Assembly (NCBI GenBank): GCA_011947345.1
Contig: JAAVTG010001025.1
Location: 1-64,000 of the forward strand
Length of the DNA stretch: 64,000 bases
DNA from: Phytophthora quininea
Lineage: Eukaryota; Oomycota; Peronosporomycetes; Peronosporales; Peronosporaceae
Direction of reading: 5' to 3'
Positions 38,297 through 49,591 of the stretch are shown one piece after another. The stretch's first letter is position 1. Each line of letters begins with the position of its first letter. Below the pieces are notes generated by a model, which had not been told where the DNA came from, made no database searches, and saw only the letters and a list, made by a program, of their open reading frames with translations. The position numbers were made by a program, and so were the translations under genes.

Positions 38297-41089
38297 GGTC
38301 GTTAGTCGAGTGCGGAATCGGAAGAGTGATTGCGGGGAGTTGAAGACCAGATCGGATTTGAAGGGGAAAACATATTCTTAAATAATTTTAGATAAATAAT
38401 TTGGAAGTGGGCATGATAAATTAGAGACACCCATGCTGCCGGCTGGGCAGGGATCGACAGGATAAAAACTGTCTGGGCATGGTCATCCGGTATGTGCCAA
38501 GGACAGACATTGATTCCCCCGAAATCGTTGGATTCGTTTGCCATTCGGTGAGCTCAGTCAGCACCCAAGGATTACGAAGTATTTAATGCTGCACCACGTT
38601 CGCGAGTTCAAGACATCTCTTGTAAGCTTCAGCTCTACCGATCGCTTGGTTTGAAGGAGCTTAAAGAAGATATTGAATGTGAACTCAAGATTGGGTAAGC
38701 TGAGGCTGTTTTGGTGCTTTAAGAACATTGTACGTATATATGATCCTCATACGAGCAATTATTTTCACACGGTTGGTAAAAGGGGCAGTTCTGTTTTTGC
38801 AGCAACGGAGATGACAGCGAGTTGCAGTATCTTGATCACCCTGGCCATTGACTTAGATATAGTATTCATTCGGATAGTAATGCTAGACAAGAACACATTA
38901 CATCACGCATCACCACCATCACTGTCTCATTAACCCATGGACAGTGAAGGTGGTGAAGCGATGGTCCACCGTGACGGCATGTTGCAAATCCTCGATCGTT
39001 TTGTTCGTGACATGGATGCTTACTCACTCAGCGTTGGCACAGTAAGCGTCTCTCTTTTCAATTGGGCGATGTCGTCAGGTGTCTACTGGGTTTCGGAGAT
39101 GCAGTCCAGCTGCGTTGAGCTTCGTCAAGTCGGTGCTGCTACTGGCCAGGGGTAGCAGCCGATGGACACCCAGAAGGCAGTCGCTAACTAACTAACTCAA
39201 TCAATAACAATTCTCAATTCTACTTTGACTACATCTTAGACCGGTCGACATCACTCAACTCGAACAGAGGATGACGCTAATGGGAGTGCCGTGTGTCGCC
39301 GGGTTTACAGGCTACGATACCGTGAGGGTTGATTACTTTGGCGCCTCCGATGTGGAGCACGGACGAGGGCTTCGATACCACTCGCTCTAGTGCTGGTGCG
39401 GGCTCTGATACCGCCGGTTTTGATTGCCGCCACCTCTGTCGGCAGTCGTCTACACCGTGAAAACCCAATAAACTCCTTATCCTTGTTGTTGTTCGTGTTC
39501 TTGCTTTCTCTGCTAATTGCAAACTAACCCGCCTACCATATGCATGCACGGCGCGACCTTTACTTCCTTGCGATCTTCTTTCATCAACCGTTTTGTCCAC
39601 GGAGGGTCGTCGCCGCTGCCACCTGAGGGTCTCGGTTGCCAACCCCTCCTCCACCGTTATTAGTTGCTGCGGAAGCTGCCGGGGTGTGGTCTTCGCCTCT
39701 GTCCGGCTAGTCCTGTGCCGCCCAACCAGCTGGCCTACCGGGACGACACGTCGCCGCATGCTGCTCGTCGTTGTCGTAGTAGCTTGCTCAAAATAATCAC
39801 CAGTTGAAAAACCGTGCATATTACTCCTTCAAACTTTAGTTCAACGCTGCTGAAATCTTCACTCTGCTTACAGGAAAAGGCATCATTTTATCCGTCAACC
39901 AAAATGAACGCGGGCTCGCAGGTCAGCAATTCGGCATCTGTTTTAACAAGTTTAGTTGTGCTACCAACTTTATTGAAGTCACTTCATGATGATAAAACCT
40001 GCGTTCAAGTTTGTTTTGATAGTGAACTTAAAATGATACATAGTACATATATCGCAAGAATGGACTGTTGATGAAAGCTTTTGTTTTGAAAACTAAAATC
40101 TTCGGCTTACACATTAGCTGATAATAATCCTATGTCAATAAATTGGCATTTTTGTGAAAGAAGTGGTGGTAGTTGCATACTTGAATCCTTCATGGTTGTT
40201 CAATTATAGTAGAACAAATATGGAAGTGGCTCCGTTTTGTCTATAGCCAAAATAAAAATACCATTCAATTACACTTCCTTCACATGTTTTCTGTATTCTT
40301 GGGCTGCATGTGTCGTATCGAGTTATTAATTTATGAAGATATAACATGACAAAAGCGAATGATGCAATTGCTCGTTTTCGTTTTTCTGCTAGAAGCTGTT
40401 TTGTCGAAGCAATTTGTCGGCTGCATTTAAATAGACACCTTCGTTTAAATATTTAAGTCCACTCGAAAGCTCAAAATTTAGTTGCGTACAGGTAGTTTGG
40501 TTAAGAATATGGCTTGTTGTATCCCCAACTCAGCGGACTAAAATACACGTGAAGCCATTCATTTGAATGGTTGGCAATGAGTGGCCGATCTCGTCGTTGC
40601 AGATTTACGATGCAATTTGATGATAAAACCCAACGCTTCGCGGTACCGACTAAAGGAAGCATCTTTCAGGGTACCAGCAAATAGAACAACCGTAGTAGCA
40701 GCAAATATAACCGTTGGGGCAGCACCGAGCACGAATCCCAGAGCGAACACAACCCAAACCACACGCTACACTGGATTCACAGCGAGAGTAAATGCGATTT
40801 TGGAAGAGCAGTATTTTGTTTTCCCGGGATCACAGATGGCACCCCAATAGATGGGTGCTTCACTCCATGACCCAGCACTGACGGAAGTTGTCACTGGAAA
40901 TTAAATTGACGCTGAAAAACTTATTATAGATTACTGCATCAAATTCGAAAGCGACACGGATATTGCTTTTACGGAACGAGAAATTGGTTCGGAGAAATGA
41001 TACCTATGCCACGTGGCGGCGGTAGTTAGAGTGCAGAGATGGACACAGCACAGAAGGCACACCGCGACATCGATGAAGTTGAATTCTTT
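38297..41089. other. AT-rich gene-poor region
   Basis: About 2.8 kb with no gene that I can defend. Base composition drops sharply from the flanking genes. Small open frames on both strands (for example near 38.94, 39.3-39.8 and 40.6 kb) show no family or codon signal. Likely decayed transposon or intergenic material. Confidence 0.5.
38911..38955. repeat. 16-bp inverted repeat, 13-nt spacer
   Basis: CACCACCATCACTGTC at 38911-38926 pairs with GACAGTGAAGGTGGTG at 38940-38955, 15 of 16 positions. No flanking duplication seen; could be a foldback remnant. Confidence 0.8.
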
Positions 41090-41440
41090 TTACTACACAT
41101 GTGAGCAAAGACCGAGTTCGTAAATATACGAACGACCACCAGAAACTACGTGATCAACCTCTAGTAACTCAGCATGAATTCGATGCTTATATTGATCTTG
41201 AATTTGCAATGAGCGTTTGCCCTCTCAACAATATTTAGAGTTTTGGGGTGAAAGCGACTTCTCTGCCAACACGGTTTTTCGGCGACGATGAGTCGCAATC
41301 AAATTCAACAGACTCGAATACCCGTTGTCATCCGCACAACATTACTTCCGGAGACGAAATTGTTTTTTGGCACAGTTGGTTTCAGGTTGAACATAGTCAG
41401 CTGAAATTTGCCAAGGTTGCAGAAAAGCGGCACTGGTTAT
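41090..41440 (+). pseudogene. Possible hAT-type transposase remnant
   Basis: Interrupted coding text including 'EFDAYIDLEF', then 'LEFWGESDFSANT', recalls the C-terminal LEWW region of hAT transposases. Several stops and shifts interrupt it. Low confidence. Confidence 0.25.
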
Positions 41441-41584
41441 CTGACGTTGGTCGTGGTTCCTCCTCCGGCCCCCACCACCGTCGAGAACTCGTAGCCAGTG
41501 AAGAATGCTGCTCCGGTGAAAAATGCGTCGCCCATGAAAAACACCGCTCCGGTCAAGAATGTTTCCCCGGTGAAAGGTGCGACG
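41441..41584 (+). pseudogene. SPVK-family fragment, left part (copy D)
   Basis: About 140 bp match the end of the family gene (the SVVVPPPAPT segment and the PVKN repeats) with an in-frame TAG. It stops exactly at GGTGCGACG, the target site of the MULE. The rest of the same copy resumes at 44670. The 5' three quarters of the gene are absent. Confidence 0.85.
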
Positions 41585-44500
41585 GTAACCTTTTTTTTAT
41601 CACCGGCGGGTCCGGTCACGATTCGGGTCTTGAGACACGATCCGAGGCCATTTAGAAAATAGCAGCGTTTTTCGAGGATCACTCAGGGATAGCGAGACCC
41701 AAAGTAGGATCATAAAATAGTAAATTAAAGAGTTATGGTAAACCTATCACCTTTAATATCAATGCAAACAGATAACTCTGGCGCATCTCACCCGACACAA
41801 GCATAAAAGGGATAGGCATATTCTTAAGTATGGGATTGTTAGGAATACAGAACATAGCGGCTTTGGTGTTTTCATAGCAGCAAAACGGATGACCATAATA
41901 CAGGATCATTTCTAGGTCATTTTGCTACTTCTGAGTTATTGACTTGGTTTGAAAGGCGGGGGCCCGGACAACGAAAAGGCGATGATGAGGGATGGAGAGT
42001 TTAGCCAGCTCTTTTGTGATGCCCGGTAAAGCGGTAATCACCATCCTACTCTAGCTGGTCCATATCCCAATGTTGGTTATATTCAAATCACCGTTACTAT
42101 GCTCAGTGTACATTCGTGTACCGGACAGAAAACTTGAGTCTGATAATTTCGGAACCATTTCATGTCCAGGCATAGGGAGGTGGTCTATGTAACGGGGAGA
42201 CCCTAAAAACAATATCGTTCCTTATTATCCGACTAGTCGTCATATTCCTGAAACTCTGGCCTTTTTGCTTAAGAATTTCTGAAAATGTCAACTGGGAAAA
42301 TCTTTTCATCGGCCATAAGCATTCCTTTTGTGTAGAAATGTTACCAATTGATGCTGAGGTTGTTAGTTTTCAAAACCTGCAAGTCCCAAAGGTTTTATTT
42401 AGATTTACCTATGCGAGTTATGCAAGGAACGCACGACCATTTCTCATTTTGCACAGTCACACTAGCGTATTTTAAGGTTTCCGTTAGTTTGCGGCATCCC
42501 ATAAGAAAATCTAGGAATCCCCAACTCGAACCTCACTTCCAAAAGTTCCAATCCGACGCCCTTCTAGCCACTCAGTTCAGCTCACGTTTCTACGATGTCC
42601 GAGGTGTTCGTGCACGACGGTACATTTGACGAGGGTGACAACTACGACGAAGACTGGGATTTCGGTGATCCACCAGTTGAAGAAGACGAAGGTCAGGTCA
42701 CTGGCCCTGTTCCAGTGATAGAAGGGGATATTGGTGTCGACACCGCGGGCAACGAGATGGCGGAAGATGCCAGAACCCGTACTGGCGGACTCGAGTCAAC
42801 AAGTACATCAGATGCAAGCGACAGCTCCGATTCAAGTTCGTCTGAAGACAGCGACAGTTCTGAGCATGAAGATACCCCGGTGCACGCGACCGTGATCCAA
42901 GTCGATGGTTACGCGTACACTCGCGCACGCGTATCATCCAATAAGTGGTCGTATCGCTGCAGTGTGTATTGACAAACGGGATGCAGAGGAAAAGTCGATT
43001 ACGACTTGAGGCTGCAGCGGTACATCAACTTCACCCCGCATACATGCCGAGCCGACGTCGAGATTCCGCGGCGACTTGTGAATGTGTAGGAGCGAATGGG
43101 GGCTGAAGTTGACCGCTTGGCAACTTTAAACTTGGCTTTAACCGCGCAGCGTATCTGGGATACCGTCAATCAGCAGTTTTTCAGCCGGTCAATGACGTGG
43201 TGATCCAAGGACTAACGCGTGATCAGGTGATTGCGCGGGTGTATCGAATTCGTCGTCAACATTTCGGTGGTGAAATACACGGAGTGGTTGAAGTGCCCAA
43301 TCTCAGCCTGTTCTTGGGAACCCAACTCACGTTCTTTCAGTTCCGGCACACCTTCTACGACAACGGATCTCTTCAGAGACTTGTTGGATGGGCTCACCCA
43401 AGACTACTGGAGATTCTCAGATATCCCGGACTTCAACTTTTCATTGACGGCACGTTCAGGAGCGCGCCTCATCACTTCCACCAACGTGTCATTGTGATGG
43501 TGAATGATCCTGCAAGCCGCGTGTTCGTTCCGGTGTTCTACGCGCTAACGACCGGACGAACTGCCAACAATTACACCAGGCTCCTCCGATTTGTCAACGA
43601 TTCAACCGGTCAGAACTTGCGCCCGGCACAAGTGGTCGTCGATTTTGAGCAAGCGTTGATCGATGCCGTCGGTATCGTGTTTCCAGATACTCGCGCGATG
43701 GGTTGTCATTTTCATTTTAAGCAAGCTACCCGCCACCGGATGATCGCACTGCACATACCCGCTCCAGAAGTAAGCATCGCCATGGAGGTCGGAATGCTAG
43801 ACATGCTGACTGTCATTCCCCGGGTGACATTGACCCTCACGGACTGGTCTATGTTGAGCGACAGATCCGCCTCCGGTGTTCGAGTCGTGGGATCGCGTAC
43901 TCCACGACAAGATGGACTCAGTTTTGGAACTATTTCCGCCGCACATGGCTGGTGCGCTTTCCAACAGATGTGTAGAACATCCACGGCACTGACCTCTCGG
44001 TTGTGTGCAGGACTAACAATCCTTTGGAACGGTTCAACAAGGAGCTGAACTCGGCGATCACGTCAGCCCATCCCAACCTCGCATCCTTCGTCGGGACTAT
44101 CGACATGCTCTCTCAGCGCTATGTCCAGCTGTTAACTGATATCACGATCCGCAGAGCAACAGCCTCACCTCACGGTGCTATCCAATTACCAGCAACTGTC
44201 GACGTTGTTCTAACCCGAAGACGAAGAGCTCAAGCGACACGTGGGAGACCATCGGCAAGAGGCAGACCGGGGCGAGCTGCGTCTGTAAGACCAGCAAACA
44301 GAGCTCGTGCCCGACAAACTACTGAAAGAGTAACCATCCGGCGACCTCAAAGACTGACAAGGCGCACGACGAGAAATGCTCGGCCTTGAGCAAAAACCTG
44401 CTCAGCAGCTGCAAGCAACCGGCGATTGACAACAAGAACTACAAGACATGCTCGACTCCAAACTTGATAAAGCAGGGTAGTTAAACCTTCATTCTTTAAT

Positions 44501-44678
44501 ATATATAACTTTTTCATTCATCCAAAAATGGAGGTTTTTGAACAATTTTGTAGGGTCTGTATGTGATCACTAAAACAAGTGTGTACTTTGATGGTCACGT
44601 TTGGGTCTCGGAAAACAGCAAGACCCTGAGTGCGACCAGACCCGCCGGTGACCCATATAATGTTTTTCCGGTGCGACG
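41576..44678 (+). mobile_element. MULE DNA transposon (degenerate), 9-bp target duplication
   Basis: GGTGCGACG is present at 41576-41584 and 44670-44678, flanking an element of 3,085 bp (41585-44669). Terminal inverted repeats of 33 bp lie 15-18 bp inside each end (41600-41632 and 44619-44651), 27 of 33 identical, beginning TCACCGGCGGGTC. Removing the element and one duplication restores a continuous SPVK-family 3' end. The interior carries a Mutator-like transposase pseudogene on the plus strand. Confidence 0.9.
42595..44389 (+). pseudogene. Mutator-like (MULE) transposase, broken
   Basis: Acidic N-terminus, FLYWCH-like zinc segment ('SYRCSVY' then 'TGCRGKVDY' and 'HTC'), then the MULE catalytic core: 'LFIDGTFRSAP' (first Asp), 'VVVDFEQALIDA' (second Asp), 'GCHFHFKQA' (C-x2-H block) and 'RTNNPLERFNKELN' (Glu region). 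Arg-rich tail. Three in-frame stops (42970 TGA, 43087 TAG, 43973 TAG), each one transition from a sense codon, plus shifts near 43195 and 43815. Even with the shifts repaired as run contractions, the stops make it inactive. Confidence 0.85.
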
Positions 44679-44850
44679 ACACCCATGATGCAACCTCGGC
44701 CGACTGCGGTGGTAAACGGAACGCCGTCGATCACGACGGGAAGCCGCAAGAACGGATCCAAGGGCACCACCCTTTTGGTCGACGGCTACGGGGCTGGGGG
44801 AGTAAAATTGAACTTGTAATTGAATAACATTTGAATTTCTTTTTGCATGG
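44670..44850 (+). pseudogene. SPVK-family fragment, right part (copy D) with 3' flank
   Basis: Continues the fragment from 41584: the 'MQPRPTAVVNGTPSI' end of the protein, the stop region, and about 60 bp of 3' flank matching the flank of copy B (10010-10070) rather than A or C. So the fragment derives from a B-type gene. Confidence 0.85.
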
Positions 44851-44923
44851 TTTGTATCCTTCATCCAATGGACTGCGGCCTTCTTGGCGGTAGGCGAACG
44901 TGGCATTGTTTTGCCTCCTGATC

Positions 44924-44972
44924 GCTCGCCTTGGTCGAGTGGATGTCGTCCGATTCTTAGCTATGAGATTTG
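44924..44972 (+). repeat. 49-bp displaced copy of the ankyrin gene
   Basis: Matches 47581-47629 (the 'ARLGRVDVVRFLAMRF' codons) in opposite orientation, 46 of 49 bases. The three differences are transitions at third codon positions. Confidence 0.85.
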
Positions 44973-45717
44973 GGACAGGGATCGAAAAAAAAATTGGCAT
45001 TGTTACGTTGCAAAAATTGTTCTCCACAATATTGATTGTGGCTACCTCGTCCAATATTGCCAGGATCGTGAGGGCAGCTAGCAACTTCTACTCGTAGCTA
45101 ATCGTACTCTTCGGTCTCTGCAAACGCCGATCTGATCGCCATCGTTCGTAGAACAGGATTGCGCGGAGTGACTCGAGACGAGGCTGCTTACGATAGTAGC
45201 GTGGTTAGCGGAGGGTTCGATGTGAGGCTGTCGTGGAGGTTGAGCGGCGGCAGTGTGGATTCAAAAGTGTGAGCTGGAGCGCGCCGTCGTCTAGCAAAAA
45301 ACCTCGCTCGTGCTCTCCCACTTCCTCGTACCTCGAGACCGCAGACGTGGTTATTTATGCCTCTGCCAACTCGTCGAACAAGACCTTACAGACACTTCAA
45401 CGAGAAGATACACAATTAGATCGATGCATTGCAATTGTTTTCCCAAGAAATTGACATTGTTCCAATATTGATTGTGTCGAGCGTCTCGACAACAATCCAT
45501 ATACAATGGATATTGTCCGATGCCTGGATTTGGGATGCACTGATGGATCTAGACCATCACTTCGACGAGCATATACGTAGAACGCAGAGCACAGGAACGA
45601 CCATGTCGACCAAAAAATCAACTGCTTACTTGACTGGCACAACTTGATTCGATTATTGCCTCGACGATTTTGATGAATTCCAACGCAATACTTTTATCAA
45701 CGGTTGTGCATGGCCTT

Positions 45718-46010
45718 CTCGTCAACAGTACCACAGCGCGTAGATAGCGCTCAGCAGACCACACAGCACGTTGAGGAAGACGAGCGTGCTGTGCCCTGCA
45801 TCCCATTGTTGTTGCTGTAGTACGAGAGATAGCCGTAGTAGAAAGCTATGTTGTCGAGCCAATAGCACGACACGAAGATAATCTTCTGCGCGAAGACGAC
45901 ACACCGCTCACTTTGCCTTGGAGCCGCAAGTTATCGATTGCTGCAATCATCCAGAAGAGTTTTGCGTTGCTCGCTGGAACGCTGAAGGTTTGGGCCCTGG
46001 GGGCGTTGAA
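45718..46010 (-). pseudogene. C-terminal remnant of a small membrane protein
   Basis: Minus-strand text 'KLFWMIAAIDNLRLQGK', then 'FVSCYWLDNIAFYYGYL' and 'TLVFLNVLCGLLSAIYALWY' before a stop. It vaguely recalls PEX11-type peroxisomal proteins. Interrupted, with no start. May belong to a split gene. Confidence 0.3.
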
Positions 46011-46101
46011 GGCGTCGGATCAGATTTGGCGAGGCGAAGTCGTGGCGAACAAGTTTTGACAGCCGGATCGGTGCTTTGTGGTGGTCGCAAGCTTTCTGAA
46101 G

Positions 46102-46166
46102 TTGGTGGCCGAGCAGCAACAAGTATCTTTTGGCTAGTCGGACGTGGCGTTGTTTTGCCATGTTGG
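46102..46166 (+). repeat. Inverted repeat flanking the ankyrin gene, left arm
   Basis: About 60 bp centred on CAGCAACAAGTATCTTTTGG recur reverse-complemented at 48262-48323, about 90% identical. The two arms bracket the ankyrin gene. Confidence 0.8.
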
Positions 46167-46237
46167 CAGAGTGCTAGTAGCGAGGATCATACCGGGTATT
46201 CTTTGGATCATGTCTTGCTTCCTAACTAGAACCGATC

Positions 46238-48022
46238 TTACAGGGCTCTGCGGTGTTTTACTCGGGGTCTTTCTATCAGTGCCAAGTGTGTGAGCAACCT
46301 ACTTCCCCATGGCTGTAGACCAGGTGACGGCATGGAGACATACTCGAGAACCTCCAGGTGGCCAAATTCTGCCGCACAATCTGCGGTGGAATCACCGTCG
46401 ACTTTATGGTGCAAATCTGCGCCGTACTGAGCGAGGATTTCGACAACTTCCAAGTGCCCCATCAAGGCAGCGAGCCAGATCGGAGTAGCTCCGTCTTCAT
46501 CCACTGCATCAAGGGAAAGGATACTGGTGGACGATTTGGTGAGCTCCTGGATTAATGGAAGAGCGCCAAAGAAGGCCGCGAGATGAAGCGCTGTGGTCTT
46601 TTGAGGGTCGAACGTGCCAAGCATCGACTCGCTTTGATTTGACTGCGGCGGGCCTGATAGCGGTGATACCTCGTCTTGATTCGCACAGTTTGCTCCGTGA
46701 CGAAGAAGAACTTTGACTGTTCTGGAGCGGCCATGTCTAAGTGCCAGTAGCAGTGGCGTGTTTCCCAGATCATCACAAACATTTGCGTCTGCTCCAGCTT
46801 CGAGGAGACTCAGTACACAGGAGATATGGCCATTCTGAGACGCCAGATGCAAAGGAGTCGTGCCGAAAGTGTCGTCAATCTCCGATGTCGTGAGCTCAAC
46901 GTTGGCGCCGTGGGCAAGCAACAAGACGAGTCCGTGATGCCAACCGATAAACGCAGCAAAGTGGAGTGCCGTCCAGCCTTCGTGGGTTTTACAGGCCGGC
47001 GAAGACAGTCGAGCATTGATGGTATTGTGGTCTTTCAAAGCTTCGCGAAGACGTCGCAAGCTTTGAGCTTTGCAAGCTGCATGCAAAGCGGATTCCTGGA
47101 AGTCCGTCAAGCTCCCACGTAGCCCCACAGACTCTTCTACGGTCGAGAACTCGGTCTCCCACAAACTCTCCCGCTCATGGCTCCGTCGCGACCAAAAGTG
47201 TTTACTCTTCTTGGCCTTCGTCGCCACTGGTTCGGAAAATCGAGTTGTATCGTTCAGCCAGGATGGAGAAGGTAGCAGAGACTTGATCTTGTGGACCCAC
47301 TTGGCCACGCCAGTGTACGCGCCGTGGTCTACAAGCGTTCGAACGACCAAGAAGTGGCCATGACGGAGCGCGCATTTCAAGGCTGTAGCGCGATCACTAG
47401 CGCGTCGGATATCGATCGCTGCGCCTGCACGGATCAGAGTATTGACCACATCCACATGTGCGGCATCCGACAGATACTGCGTCGGTGGTGATCGATTCTC
47501 TCCAGTCTCAGCGTTAGGATAGTCGCAGGCGTGGTGCAGTGGCGTCATTCCGTACGCGTCTTGAGCATTCACATCAACATCAAATCTCATGGCTAAGAAC
47601 CGGACGACGTCCACTCGACCAAGGCGAGCAGCCAAGTGCAAGACGTTGATCTCTTGAAGTCCCTGCGTCCGCTCGTCGAGATCGAGCGCGGCTGCAGTGA
47701 CCAGGAACTTGAGGATTTGGACGTGGCCGCTTTCAGCCGCAAAGTGGAGACAGGTGCCCGGTTCTTCTCCATGACCAAAGTCATTATCCAAGGTAGCCGT
47801 TGCGTCGGTGCGAGCACCGTGTTGCAGCAGCACTTGCAGGATCTCGAGCTGGTTGTAGCGCGCCGACAGTAGCAGGGGCGTGAAGCCGCGCGAGTCTCGA
47901 ATCTCCGTGTCGGCGCCGTGGCGAAGCTGCATCCGAGTAGCGTCCACTTGGCCGCTCCGAGCGAACGTATGCAGGGCGAAGTCCATCGTCCATCGCACCG
48001 AATTCGAATGCGTCTGAGGCAT
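46238..48022 (-). CDS. Ankyrin-repeat protein
   Basis: 594 residues from the ATG at 48022 (the frame is open to 48226 but without an ATG). About ten ankyrin repeats in two blocks, separated by a basic linker near residues 255-300 ('KSLLPSPSWLND', 'KAKKSKHFWSRRS'). Consensus units such as 'GWTALHFAAFIGWHHGLVLLLAHGA' are seen. No kinase, membrane or other catalytic domain in view. Ankyrin proteins are protein-binding scaffolds; the partner is unknown. The C-terminal 25 residues are basic. Confidence 0.85.
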   Translation of the reverse strand: MPQTHSNSVRWTMDFALHTFARSGQVDATRMQLRHGADTEIRDSRGFTPLLLSARYNQLEILQVLLQHGARTDATATLDNDFGHGEEPGTCLHFAAESGHVQILKFLVTAAALDLDERTQGLQEINVLHLAARLGRVDVVRFLAMRFDVDVNAQDAYGMTPLHHACDYPNAETGENRSPPTQYLSDAAHVDVVNTLIRAGAAIDIRRASDRATALKCALRHGHFLVVRTLVDHGAYTGVAKWVHKIKSLLPSPSWLNDTTRFSEPVATKAKKSKHFWSRRSHERESLWETEFSTVEESVGLRGSLTDFQESALHAACKAQSLRRLREALKDHNTINARLSSPACKTHEGWTALHFAAFIGWHHGLVLLLAHGANVELTTSEIDDTFGTTPLHLASQNGHISCVLSLLEAGADANVCDDLGNTPLLLALRHGRSRTVKVLLRHGANCANQDEVSPLSGPPQSNQSESMLGTFDPQKTTALHLAAFFGALPLIQELTKSSTSILSLDAVDEDGATPIWLAALMGHLEVVEILAQYGADLHHKVDGDSTADCAAEFGHLEVLEYVSMPSPGLQPWGSRLLTHLALIERPRVKHRRAL

Positions 48023-48261
48023 CTCGTCGAACGTGTAGCGGAGACCGCGCGAGTTGGAGAATGGTGGAGTGCCACCGAGAACAACCTGCCAGAAGTGACA
48101 TACGAGCAGCTGAGGAAGCCGACTTAACGTCGACCCATCTCCAGCGGTGGGATAAGTCCTACCGTAGCATGCTCCGGCAGGGTAAATGACGTGGTGAACA
48201 GCTCGATGGTCGCTACCAGCACTCAATGCACCGACCAGGAGGATTCAAATGGTGTACCCAT

Positions 48262-48323
48262 GCCAACGTGGCAAACCGATGCCACGTCCGACTAGCCAAA
48301 AGATACTTGTTGCTGCTGCCACC
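48262..48323 (-). repeat. Inverted repeat flanking the ankyrin gene, right arm
   Basis: Partner of 46102-46166. It lies in the roughly 330-bp spacer between the ankyrin and ING genes, where I see nothing else. Confidence 0.8.
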
Positions 48324-48553
48324 AATTTAAACAAAATGCTTGCCCTCTTTGCATAGCAAAGTACTTTGGTGCTCGTAGCTTGAAAGTATCACCTCGCACT
48401 TGTCGAAGCGATGAGAGTAAAGCACTGCAGATCCTTGTAAGACCGGTAACAAAACAAAGCAACAAACACTGTAAAAAAAAACTACATTAGCTTAACTATG
48501 ACATCCTTGACCGCATTTCATTGCCAGTGAATAGCGCTCAAGTCATCAGCTGA

Positions 48554-49463
48554 TCACTTGATGCCGAGCTGCGCCTTGCAGTCGTTGCAGTACCATTTCC
48601 CTGCCGGTTGGTCGGTGAGTCCGACGCAGCTGAAGTGGAACCACTCGTACTTGCAGTCATCATTATCACAGCCCACCATTTGCCCAAAGACACACGGCGA
48701 CAGCTGCAGTAAATAGGCTCGTTGGGGTCAATAGGCAGGTCTTCGGCCGCCAGCACTGGCGGTGCCGCTGCAGTGGCTACAACGACCGCTTCCGCCACAG
48801 ATCTCTTCCTCGTGGAGCTACTACCAGCCTTAGAGACTGCAGGAGCAGCCACCTTGTCCTTCACAGCCATTGCTGTCGAGTTCTTGCTGCGTGCGTGCTG
48901 CACATGAGCCGTAGAATGGCTCTGACTCACACTATGGTGATGCACTTGGTGCACCACAGAGCTGCTGGTCTTCTGCTTCTTTCTTACTGGCCTACTGTCC
49001 TCGTACTCTCCGTTGGCCTTCAGTAAGGCCGCGTAGTTCTCCAGGTCTCTGTCCAACCGACGGATATGGTGGTCCACAACGTCGTAGCTTTGGGCGGCGA
49101 TGGCGATTTTCTCGTCTAATTTCTGGACTACCCGGTTGTGCTTCTCCTGCAAGGTCTGCACAGCTTCGTCTGCTGCAATGAGCTCGCTCAGTTCCTGCTC
49201 TGTGGGCTCCGCCAGGTTCTCATCGGCGTAACGAGCGAGAACTTTCGATCTCGCATTGGTTAAATATTCCTTTTGAGAGGTCTTGAGCTCTTCCAGCAGC
49301 GGGTAGGACGTCTGCGGGCACCACAGCGTTAGCTAGGGGGTTAGCAGGCCAGGAGGACGACAGTACACACCTTGTCCAGCTCCCGCATGAGGTCGAAGTT
49401 GCGCTTGATCTCCGACGGGAGCATGTACATGCTCTCCAGGTAGTCTTCCACGTACGTCCCCAT
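48554..49463 (-). CDS. ING-family PHD-finger protein
   Basis: Two exons, 49371-49463 and 48554-49311, separated by a 59-bp intron with a CTAAC branch site. About 283 residues: N-terminal ING helical domain ('[19 protein letters not shown]'), Ala/Ser-rich linker with 'RKKQKTSSS' nuclear signal, and a C-terminal PHD finger ('[18 protein letters not shown]', 'WFHFSCVGL', 'WYCNDCK'). ING proteins bring histone acetyltransferase or deacetylase complexes to H3K4me3. The PHD frame is reached only if the run at 48686-48688 (TTT in the gene) has one more base; read literally the finger is destroyed. Divergent from the membrane gene at 49592. Confidence 0.88.
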
Positions 49464-49591
49464 GCTTAAACTAACTGTTTGCAATCTGCACAATGAAATA
49501 TAAAATCTACGTAAGTAAAATGATGTTGAAAGATGGTATCAGGCTCTATTAAATTTAGAACGCTGACAACGATTGACGCTTCAACTTCATC

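Larger units (their letters stand above)
44851..46237. other. Patchwork of gene fragments
   Basis: Holds a 49-bp ankyrin-gene fragment (44924-44972), a piece near 44893-44913 similar to 46137-46159, and a possible membrane-protein remnant (45718-46010). GC-poor stretches lie between. No intact gene. Confidence 0.5.

Noticed and set aside
39277..39819. 180-residue minus-strand open frame
   Set aside because: Arg/Thr-rich with no motif, and it lies in a decayed region; not enough support for a gene.
40559..40850. Two overlapping small open frames (67 and 89 residues)
   Set aside because: They are mutual shadows in AT-rich DNA, without codon bias, motif or promoter element.
42970..42972. Stop-codon readthrough in the MULE transposase
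   Set aside because: There are two further stops downstream, so recoding at one site would not give a working enzyme.
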